DNA of 24,702 nt from a virus: positions 1-24,702 of IMG/VR virus record IMGVR_UViG_3300030099_006540, one strand, 5' to 3'. This document shows positions 9,624-20,200 of the stretch, in pieces. The number at the start of each line of letters is the position of its first letter. Position 1 is the stretch's first letter. The notes beneath the pieces are model-generated. The model searched no databases. It was not told where the DNA came from and saw only the letters and a list, made by a program, of their open reading frames with translations. The position numbers and the translations under genes are program-made.

Positions 9624-11216
9624 TTAGAACTCTATGACTATTTTTACTTCTTCTTTTTGTGAAGCTGTTCTCGTTACTGGTGCTCTGTTATCAATGTATA
9701 TAATTTCACCAGAGTATTTTTTAACTTCTGGACTTGCTTTTCCAAGATTAAATGTTTGACCCAAATCAACATTCTTTCCACCAATTGTAGTTGTTTTTCC
9801 ACTAAAAGTGCCGTCAACAACTAAATTTTCAGGAGATCCTCCAGTTATAGGAGAAGTGTTCCCACTTCCAACAAAATCAAGTTTTTTATAAGAATATGTT
9901 GAAAGAGTAGAAAAACCAACTGGTTGATAATATCTCAAAACTCCAGTATCTGGATTCCAAGATGCAACGTAACCTACTGCAGTAGAACCAACTCCAACTG
10001 TTTGTGTAATTAGATCATTTGGAGCATATGTAACTTGTGAGGTTGAAAGTCCTGATGTAGTATCAGGTTGTAACTTTAAAGCACCCAAATTAGTCGCAGT
10101 CGTATTATTTAGAAGGTCAGTTCCACCGAATTGAAGTGGATTTTTCACTAACCCCACACGAGAAAAATCATTACCAACAACGTAATCAGGCACATGATCA
10201 ACATTATTATCATACTTAGAGTATAACATAACTCTAAAACCACCAAGTTCACGGTATATATCTGCACCGTGACCACCCTTCGGTGGTATAATAACTTCAA
10301 ATTCTGCTCCAGATCCAACTATAAGAGTTTTTCCTCCAAACTGTCCAGACTCAAATCTAACTGCAGCATATGTATAACCACTTCCACCAACCACACCAGA
10401 TATACTTTCTACGATACCGCTATTAATATTAATTGATACTGTACCTCCTGTTCCATCACCTGTTATAGGTATATCTGAAATTGTTCCTGTAGATGAAACA
10501 GTTCCACTTGTGTCAATGCTGTATCCAGATCCACCATTTTTAATAATTACAGTTTCAATTTTTCCATCTACAGATGCATCTTTTATAGTTTTAGTAGATG
10601 TATCGCCCCATTTTTTTGGTAGAGGTATATATGTAGTAGTTACAAACTTAACTATATCTGATGGTGAAATGGTAAACAAGTATTTCCAAAGATAACCGTC
10701 AGAACCATTTCCAGCTTCTTGAGGAACAGTATTAGTATGGGTTGGTTCAAATAATGATTTCTGTCCATTTGGGTTATCTGGGTTAGAACCATTATTAATA
10801 CACAAATATACATTAAATTCTGAATTTACTACAAAATACTGAGATCCATATAAAGTAGTTGATTTGGTTTGTGGTGTTCTGTTGCTTGAGGAATAATTAT
10901 TTCTATACATCTCATACGTTGTTCCAGTTTGCCAATCAAGTCTTGGAACTACTCTTCTAACATCATTAGGAGTTACTTTTTTTAAAAAAAGCATACTATC
11001 ATAATAAAAATTCTCTTGGTCAAATGCATCTATGGGATTTGGGACAGGATTACCCCAACCAGAATCTCCATAATTTTTAACATCTGTATTTTTTGGATTT
11101 GGGTGTCCTAAAAAACTATAATAGTTATTAATTCTATTTGTGCCAATACCTGAAAAACTGTCTACAAAAGTTTCTGCATTTAATATACGATATTGGTCAG
11201 TGATTATTGCTGGCAT
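9624..11216 (-). CDS. 8: Baseplate wedge protein gp8, enlarged
   Basis: Several blocks match T4 gp8 as I remember it: VVPRLDW (89-95; T4 VIPRRDW), DGYLWKYLF (173-181; T4 DGYVWEYLF), a VKNPL segment (T4 ITNPL), and the C-terminal SGEIIYIDNRAPV near residue 505 (T4 SGEMIYMENRPPI). gp8 is the wedge protein that binds gp7 and gp10. At 530 residues it is much longer than T4 gp8 (334). The extra length lies in two inserts. One is a GxGY-type repeat near 219-305. The other, before the C-terminal motif, has a 'GYVASWNPDTGVLRYY' segment. It lies directly after gp7 and before the DUF4815 gene, as in T4 order 6-7-8. A consensus late promoter precedes it. The ribosome site is weak, with no clear purine-rich sequence before the ATG at 11216. 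Confidence 0.93.
   Translation of the reverse strand: MPAIITDQYRILNAETFVDSFSGIGTNRINNYYSFLGHPNPKNTDVKNYGDSGWGNPVPNPIDAFDQENFYYDSMLFLKKVTPNDVRRVVPRLDWQTGTTYEMYRNNYSSSNRTPQTKSTTLYGSQYFVVNSEFNVYLCINNGSNPDNPNGQKSLFEPTHTNTVPQEAGNGSDGYLWKYLFTISPSDIVKFVTTTYIPLPKKWGDTSTKTIKDASVDGKIETVIIKNGGSGYSIDTSGTVSSTGTISDIPITGDGTGGTVSININSGIVESISGVVGGSGYTYAAVRFESGQFGGKTLIVGSGAEFEVIIPPKGGHGADIYRELGGFRVMLYSKYDNNVDHVPDYVVGNDFSRVGLVKNPLQFGGTDLLNNTTATNLGALKLQPDTTSGLSTSQVTYAPNDLITQTVGVGSTAVGYVASWNPDTGVLRYYQPVGFSTLSTYSYKKLDFVGSGNTSPITGGSPENLVVDGTFSGKTTTIGGKNVDLGQTFNLGKASPEVKKYSGEIIYIDNRAPVTRTASQKEEVKIVIEF
10300..10560 (-). repeat. GxGY-type module inserted in gp8
   Basis: Residues about 219-305 of gp8 read GGSGYSIDTSG, then GDGTGGTVSININSG, then VVGGSGYTYAAVRF. 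They fall between two blocks shared with T4 gp8 and have no counterpart there as I recall it. The same pattern occurs several times in the neighbouring gp7-type protein. Confidence 0.65.
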
Positions 11217-11237
11217 TGATACTTACATTTTTTTGAT

Positions 11238-11245
11238 TATTTATA
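11238..11245 (-). promoter_or_regulatory. T4-type late promoter octamer TATAAATA
   Basis: The minus strand reads TATAAATA exactly, four bases after the stop of the giant gp7-type gene. The gp8 ATG is about 22 bases downstream, so the leader would be only about 16 nt by T4 spacing. It would allow gp8 and the genes after it to be made without reading through the 10.4 kb gene. Confidence 0.75.
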
Positions 11246-11249
11246 CCTC

Positions 11250-14200
11250 TTATGTATAAAGTGTTTTCATGGGTAAAGTTCTTATCACTTGAGCAGATGT
11301 TTCAATTCCAACCACTCCATTTTGATTATGGAAGGTAAACGCTTTTGAATTTGCGTTTCTAGAAATACCAATTGACCCCCAACTGTAAGATCCAAACTTG
11401 AAGTGTGTTGATAATCCTGTTGTGTTTATTCCTGCAATTGAACTAACATTTGCAAAAACTCTTGTTATAGAAGACCCGACAGAAACAAAATGCTCGGCAA
11501 AATATACATTATCTAAGAATGTATTTCCAACACCAACAGTTTCTGGGCCAGAGGATGTAGTTTTAATTCCAGTGATACCATCACCGATAAATGTATTTTT
11601 TATTACAAAATAATCACCAGTTGATATTCCTGATTTTTCAATTTGATTTCCACTTGGACTTAATGAGAATATTGTAGGATCTGGTTTAATTTCAAAGAAT
11701 ATCGCAGGGCCAGTCGTATTGATACCAACAGCACTTGTTCCAATCCCTACCACAATACCATAATCACCAGCGTAGGTTACTTTTTCAATCTTTTCAACAA
11801 CTGCTGTTGTTCCTAAACCAACAATGTTTATATCGTTCTTAGTTTGTCCTAGATTATCAACTTGCTTGAATAACCAAGTATCCTTTACATAAATTTTAGT
11901 GTCTGTTGGAGAAATTGACTTTATAATACCTGTCGTGGGTAATATTTGTGGTTCAAGATAGTTTCTTTCTTTTGATATTTTTACCCCATCAATAATTAAG
12001 TCTTTTGTTTGCTTCCTCCACATTGTTGGCCTCTTAAAGTCAGCATTAGTTGATATTCCGACTCCACCGTAAGTGGTTGTTTCAACTGTATCTGATGCAA
12101 TCAATTCATAAACTATTCTGTTATCTTGTTCAGATATTCTATCAAAGTATTGTAATCTCAATTCATCACCTGGTTTTACACTTTCATCAACATCAACCTC
12201 AACAAAATCATCAGTTGATCCAGTGTAGAAATACATTTTAAATTTACTACCTGCCTTTGGTGCCTCTTTGAATGATATTCTTGTTCCACCTGCAAATTCA
12301 TAATCTTTATCTGGTTTTTGTAAAATATCATTTATGAATATAAGTAAATTGTTTTTTAGTATAACACCTGATCCTTTTTGGGCAACTATACTATAGTATT
12401 CTTTATTTGTTACTGTGCGAGTAATGAGGAATGATTTTCTAAAACCATTGAATTGTGCACTGAAATCATCAAGTTCTAATAGTTGTCCAAAACACCAACC
12501 TGCAAATTTATCTTGGAATTTATTTCTAATTGTTATGTTGAATACACTTGTTCCAATTCCAACTTGGAAGGGTAAAGTAGTTAACTCTAAATTATCCCCG
12601 ATTTCATAACCAATACCACGATCTGCCATATCAAAAGATATGATACTACCACCAGTTCCTACTACAACATCTATTTTTGCACCAGATCCACTTCCACCAT
12701 CCAATGGTATGTTTGTATATGGACTTGGTAAAGGAGCAGTTACGAAGTTTAAACTTGTAGAAATACCTGAAGATGTATAACCACTGCCAGGATTTGTAAT
12801 ACTTACAGCTGTTACTATACCTGCTGTTATAGATGCTGCAATAACAGCACCAGATCCTGTGGATGATGTTATAGAAATAAGTGGTGGAGATATGTATCCA
12901 GCACCACCAGTTACTATACCAACTGATTGAATTGTTCCAGTTGCCGATACAACTGCGTTAAATAATGCCTTTCTAGGAACTTGATATCCACTTCCTATAC
13001 CAACATCAAATTCATTTATAATTCCACCTCTAGGTAAATCTTTATTAACTGGAGATCCTGTAAAATCAATAGTTTGTCCCGTCCCTACAATTTGATAATC
13101 AGATTGATTAATATCACCAACATCACCATAAAAAGGTCTTTGGAATATATTATTAATCAAAACCACACCAAAACTAGTATTAATGCCAGTTAATTGTGTT
13201 CCACTAGTGGTTAAATTAAATTTATCAGTAGACCCATCAAACCTATCTGATATATCATCTATAATTTTGTTAGTGTTATAATTTAATCTATAGTATGCTC
13301 TTCCATTAAAGGTGGAAAATGTTGTAATTCCTGTACTTCCTGTTGGCCCATAAGGTGCCTCAGAGAAGTATATTCTACCTTCTTTAATTCTATAGTCACC
13401 CTTTAATACTGTAACTGCTGCACCAACAGTATGTGCTGCAGCAACTGATCCCATTTCACCTCTTACAACGTTTAATGAATTAGTAGATCCTACACCAACT
13501 AAATTAACTTTAATTATTTCATCTTCAATTCTAAGTAAAGATTTACCTGCTATTTCAGAAACATCATTTAAAAAGATAGTATCAGTTGATATTCCAACTT
13601 CGGTTGATAATCCAACAGATATGACTGTTGTTACTCCCACAGGACTTTGAATTATATTATCGATACTAATTAAAGTTCTAATGGTAGCATCATCTGGAGG
13701 AACTGACAATGTGTGATTAGTTCCAATGCCTGTTATACTTGTAAATGATACTGCAGTTCCAGCATTTGCAAAACTAGCAGCAGTGGCAACCTGTATTATA
13801 TCTGAATCAATTTTTATTGCAAAAATACTTGATGGTAATAATGTGGTGATACCAATACCAGGAACATCAGTGCTTGCAATTCCAATTGCTGATTGACCAG
13901 ATTGTGGTTTGTAAATTAATCTTTCACCTGTGTTAAAATTATGTTTTGGTATTGTAAGTTGATGAGTATCGGTTGATATGCCTGAAGATGGATTAAATCC
14001 TCTATGGAATAAAGTATCTCCATCAGTGAATAAATTAAAACTACTAACACCTACAACTCCACCACCAGTAGTGGTAACTATACCTGTAAATTGAGAACTT
14101 ATATCATCTATCAAAAGAACTTTATTGGTTCTGGATTCATTATAATCAGTTATGATTTTAGAATCAAATACAACTAATTTTGACAAATTTGGATCTTCAG

Positions 14201-17200
14201 TGTCTTCACTAACCATATCATAATAGAATTTTTCATGAACTGAAGCCTCTTGATCAATATCAACTTCTAAACCAACTTCACTATCTGAATTTAAAGTATG
14301 TTGTGCAGTTGACCCTATTCCTAAATTACAGAAATTTTTAAATCCAGCTACGTGATCTAAACTATCAACAGCATCTTTCCAAGTGGTAAAAGGAACATCA
14401 CCTTTAACAGAATATGAAAATCTCTGATAGTAATCATTATCATGTAATCTTTGAATATCTAAATTTAATTTACCAATATCAGTTTTCCAATTATTTAAAA
14501 TATTTGCTGTTGCATCTACATTTAAATCAAAATCAAATTTAAATTGATTCGTTACAGTTGCTTTATTATTACTGATCGTACCTACAATAGAGTCCTCCTT
14601 AATAAAATCTCCATTAACATTAAACACCTTTAATGTTTGTGATACTGGATCCCAACCATTTTCTGCAACTGTTCCTGAAATATTTTTACCAACAATTTCT
14701 ACTATTTCATTCTCAAAGAAAGAGGATTTTTCAAATTCAGGTGCAAATTCTGCAAGATCAGTTTTTTTGATAACTCGACCAAAGTTATTTTCTTGTTGAT
14801 ATGTTCCTCCTGTAGTTCCAAGTCCAACTAGAGAGTAACTTACAGATTCCTGTCCACCAGTGGTAACAATGCCAGTTACCGTAAAATAAGCATAGTTGTA
14901 AGCACTAGAATTATATCCATCATTACCATCAGTAGTTTTAATATTTTCAACAAATATTTCATCTTTTACTGCGAATGGGAAACTTCCTCCTTGATTAAAG
15001 AATCCACTATCTGATCCAGTCTCTGGATTTGGAGCTCTTAAACTTAAAGTAACTGTTTTATTGCTATCAGTGGTTGCTCCAATAACTACAACTCCATTTG
15101 AGTTTATAGTTGGAACTATTCTGAGATCTTTAGATAATCCACTATCATTAGTTAAAATTTGAACTTTATTAACTGAAGTTCCATTTAAACTGGTTTGTGC
15201 AACTATATTTGGTTTTCCAATTGCAATTACTTTTGGTGGACTTGTATAGTTAGTTCCTCCAGTAACAATTCCTATACTTTTAAGTGTGAATATATCTTTT
15301 AACTCTAGGATAACATTACTATCTGCTTTTGGTTTTAGAGTATGATCTGGAGAAAATTCTAGTCCTTGTTCAAATACTTGAGTGCTATTAACAGTTCCTA
15401 TTTTATCTGTCTCTACAGTCAATACAGCATTTTTTCCGTTAGTAGTCCTGATTGATGTGATTATTGGAAGTTTATCAACATTAAATCCTTTATTTAAAAC
15501 ATTTATTGAGTGTATTCCACCAATTTCTCCTAAAGATTTGGTTGAATAGAATGCAGAAGAAATTCCTGTAGATGTATATGAATTAGTTTCAGCAATTTCA
15601 GCTGGATTAAATTTAAATACATTTGTTCCAATTCCTGTCACTTTAAATTCTTTATTAAATTTAGAATCAACTATTACTATTTGTGAATAATTTGGAACTC
15701 TTTCATCTACAGCAAATGATAAAGTTTTAATTACATTTGTATTTTTTCCTTCAACTCTATAATAAAATTCAGTTGCTAACGAATCTCCAACTGATATAGT
15801 TGTCTTAGCGTCAGTTTTAGTAATTAAATCATTATTGTATTTTGATTTAAAGTTTTGATCTTCATAAAATTCTATACTGAAATCATTTAAACTTGAATCA
15901 GAAGTTAAAAATTCAATTGTATTATTTTTATATAAAGATAATTTTGGATTTATTTTGGATATTTGATGGTTTGTTCCACCAGTGGTTCCAATCCCAATAT
16001 AATTATATGGGAATACTGATAAATCATAAGCATTTTCTGCTAATCTTATGGTATCTCTTGAATCTTTTACAACATAATACACTCCGTTATCAACTAAAGG
16101 AGTAGCTGGAGTTGTTGAATTATATACAATTAAATCTCCAGTTTCGAATTCATGATCACTGATTGTTATTTTTGATACTGTTGTTCCAATTCCAATTGCT
16201 GAATCTGTAAACGATGTTGGATTTACAACTAATTTTCTAATATTTTCATTATATCTTAAATCAAAAGTTTGTGTTCTATCAGATTTTATATGTAATTCAA
16301 AATCATCACCAACAGACATTCCGTGTTGTTGACCTATGGTTGTAGCAGTTGCAACAGTAACAGTTCCATTTATTCTTCTTAATGATCCAGTTAGGTTATC
16401 TGTAATTGTTTCGATCTTATTATCATCTCCACCAACAGTTAAAACTGATGTAAAGAATACTGTATTTGTATCAAATCCAACTTTTTCAGTTGCTAATCCA
16501 ACATACAAATTATTCAGTCTAAGACAATAAAGTTTATCAAAATCTGCCAAATCAAAATCATTTGCTAAACTTGCAGTTTTAGCTGCTCTAATAGTAGATC
16601 CGATTGAAACTAAGGTCACTTCATCTCCATTTTGGAAAGGATGATTTGGTAAATATATTGCCCTAGGTGGAATTGATTTATTAACTGCTGTGCTTCCTGC
16701 AAATCCAACTACAACATTTGTAGTAGTGCTTCCAATACCAACTGATTTTGCTGCCTCAAAATATTTTACTTTAGATAATTCTAAATTTTTATTTTCAATT
16801 TTTTTAGGTACTGAATATGTAAATTCTGTCTCTAACCTAGTAACTAATGCACCAGAGGTATGTGAATTTGCAATAGTTGTTGAATTATGTCCTCTTCTCA
16901 ATCTATATTTGTTATTAACATCATCATGATCAATAATTAAAAATTGTTCTGAATTAATTTGTACTACATCATTAATATTGAATTTTCTATTTACGGTTGG
17001 ATCTAAGAAAGCTATAAATGTCGTAATTCCAGTAGCAGCAAGATTTCCAATGTTTTCAGATAACCCAGTTGTTACCGTTGATACTCCAATTGTTCTAGCT
17101 CCCTCTATATTTTTATATGTAATTGATGATATTCCAGATATTTCAACTACATCTCCACTAGAGAGTCCATGTGGAATAGTAGATACACCAGTTACTTCAC

Positions 17201-20200
17201 CATCAAGTATGGAAAATCTTAAGTTATCGACTATGGTATTTGTAGTTGCTACTGAAACTAGAGGTTGTCCTATAATTTGATCAACACTAGCAGTTATGGT
17301 TGGATCATTAAAGTTTATCTTATCGTTTACTTTATAACCTGTTCCAGATTCATTTACAGTAATTGTTGTTATTGTTGATGAATCAATACCATCAACTTTA
17401 ATTTTTGCTTTTGAATTTAATGAATCATCAAGTAATGGGTATCTTCTAAAAGTATCATTTAAACCCAAATGAGTTACATTTCTTTTATAATCTCCAGTAT
17501 TTAAAATTTTATCTGATTGAACTTTTGTTATATCATAATTAAACTCGTCTGTGGCGTTACGGTGTAAAAATGTTATGTATGGGAATGATGGATTTTTTGT
17601 AGAATTATCTATAGTTGAAAAATAAGCATATGTTCCATTTGGAAAATCACTATTTTTTACAAATTTTCCATTGTATTCATCTAAATCACCACTTTCCTTA
17701 TAAACATAATCTTGCACAAAATATCCATTTTGATATAATGGTCTCAAAGAAGTATCACCAATAATATCCAATTCATAACTAGATTGCATAAATGTTGTAA
17801 TTCCAGAGTTATTTTCACTCACTGGGCCATAAATTGGGTTACCATCATATGCCCATCCAACTATTTTAGAATGCTCATCAGTAGATTCAGTAAAACTAGA
17901 ATCAATATTATCTCTAAGTAAACGACGATACTTTTTAACTGGATAAAATGAACATAATTTATTATTATTTGTTAGTGATATAGCTCTTACTTGAACAAGT
18001 TCGGCATTACTTTCATTTATTACATGATTATATCGTTCTACAGAGTTTATTTTCCATTCATGTACTTGGGATCCAATGATAGATTCTGATCCAGCTGGAG
18101 TTACTTTTATAATTGTATTGTTAGTATCATATCCTGTCCCTCCAGAAATTATATTAACATCTGTTATCTTTCCTCCCGATACCACAGACTCCAATTTAGC
18201 GAATTGCCCAACTGTTCCAGATGTTCCTCCAACTCCAACAACTTCAAGTTCTGGTGGTGTTGTATACTCTGATCCAGAATTTAAAATATCAACATCAGTT
18301 ATTTTTCCCTGTGAAATAATTGGAACTATAAATCCATCCTTTCCAGTTAGTAATTTAACTATTGGTCTACGAAGATAATTAACTATATTTGTAACTCCAT
18401 ACCCAACTCCTCCATCTTTTACAAAAATATTTGATAAACCACCTTTTACTATTGCTTTTGCTGATGATTTATAATAATCAGGTATGGTGGTTGTTGAACC
18501 GACAGAAACTTTACCCTCAATTTTAACCTCAATCTCTGGATATTTAAATGTATGAATACCAACTCCAACACTATCTAAATTAACATATATTTTTCTATCG
18601 TAATCTATACTAGATATGGTTGTTGCTGTTCCTGCATTACTTAACTTAAACTTATTATTATCAATGACTGTTACTTTATAAACTGTAGATTCAGACAATC
18701 CAGAAATAACAGTTCCACTGCAACTATATTCTAATACGTCTCCGTTACTAAAATTATGATTTTTTGCATATATGTAATTATTAAAAGTGTTTATACCAAC
18801 AAATGTTTTAAATAAATCTTTTCTATCTGGAGTGGGATATTGTTGTGATGATATTAAAACTTTACGATTTGAGTATAAAGATCCTGATTCCTTAACAATG
18901 ATTCTATCAATTATTTGTCTATTCTTATTTGATCTAAAAGTGTGACTTCTATTTCCAAATGTACGAAGATCTATTAAATTAGTTTTTGTTAAAGCTCTTT
19001 TTTTAGTAATTGCTAACTTGAATGAGTTATTAGTAATTTTAGCAATAAAATAATTACTTCCAGAAGATAGTAAATCTGTAGAGAAACCAACATTAACTCC
19101 AGTCGTGATTCCGATTGGTGTTCCTGTGGCAATATATGTAACCTCCTCTCCATCTAAAAATCTATGTTCTCCTACAATTGTGTTATCGGTTAGATTTACA
19201 TCAAAATCAGTAAAAGTTTTACTGTGAGTGAATCCTCTCATTTTTGCTTCACAGATTGCACCAGTTCCGTTTCCACCCGTAATACTAACAGAAGGTACTT
19301 CAGAATAGTCAAATCCACTCTCATTTACTATTATCTCAGATAAAGTACCAGAAAAGTTTGCATATGCCTCACAACCGCTTCCAGTATCGTCTGTGATTGA
19401 TAGTGTTGGTGCATTAACTACGTTAAAATCTCTTCCTGAATTTAAAACTTCAATATTATCGAGTTGGCCATAAAAAACTGAATCTTCAGAAATTGGTGAA
19501 TGATATTCAACTCCATTCAATGATACTCCAACTGGGCCACTAATATTTAAATTACCTTTTGATATTTGAGGGGTTTTAAAAATTCTTTTAAAGTAATTTT
19601 GATTTGTTAATTGTCCACCATCATAAAGATTTGCAGGTGTTAAACTATGCATACCAGTTCCTACACCGTTATACTTAATCTGTTCAAATGTGTTTCTGTA
19701 AAGATTCGAGGGGTTTAGTGCTAATCTTATAGTGTCACTATCAATAACATTTACATAAAAATATCCACTTGTGCTTCCACTGATTCCAGAATCAGAAGAA
19801 ATTGACATATAAATTCTTTCACCATTAAGGAAATTGTGATCATTTATTGTAATTGTGCTTGCATTAGTGCTAATACCTGATGATGCAACGGATTTTGATC
19901 TATTTGTAGTTTGAGTATCAAAAGATGGATATCCCGTAAATGCCACATATGTATTTTTATCAACATCAGAAAATGAATTTTGTATATTTGATAGTAAAGA
20001 AGTGATACCAAAATTTGATGAAGCATAATTTAATTTCTTTTTGATAATATAATCACCAAAAATTATAGAACCAAATAAAATTCCACCAGTAATTAAAAAA
20101 CGAGTCGGTGTATAAACATCATCAACAATAGCATCCTGTATAATTAATCCTTTTGTATCTTTGTATATAATATCTACTTTATCTCCAATTTTTAAAAAAT

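Noticed and set aside
19844-20026. 60-codon minus-strand frame in a different phase inside gp7
   Set aside because: Its low-complexity His/Leu/Gln-rich product comes from reading the gp7 gene out of frame.
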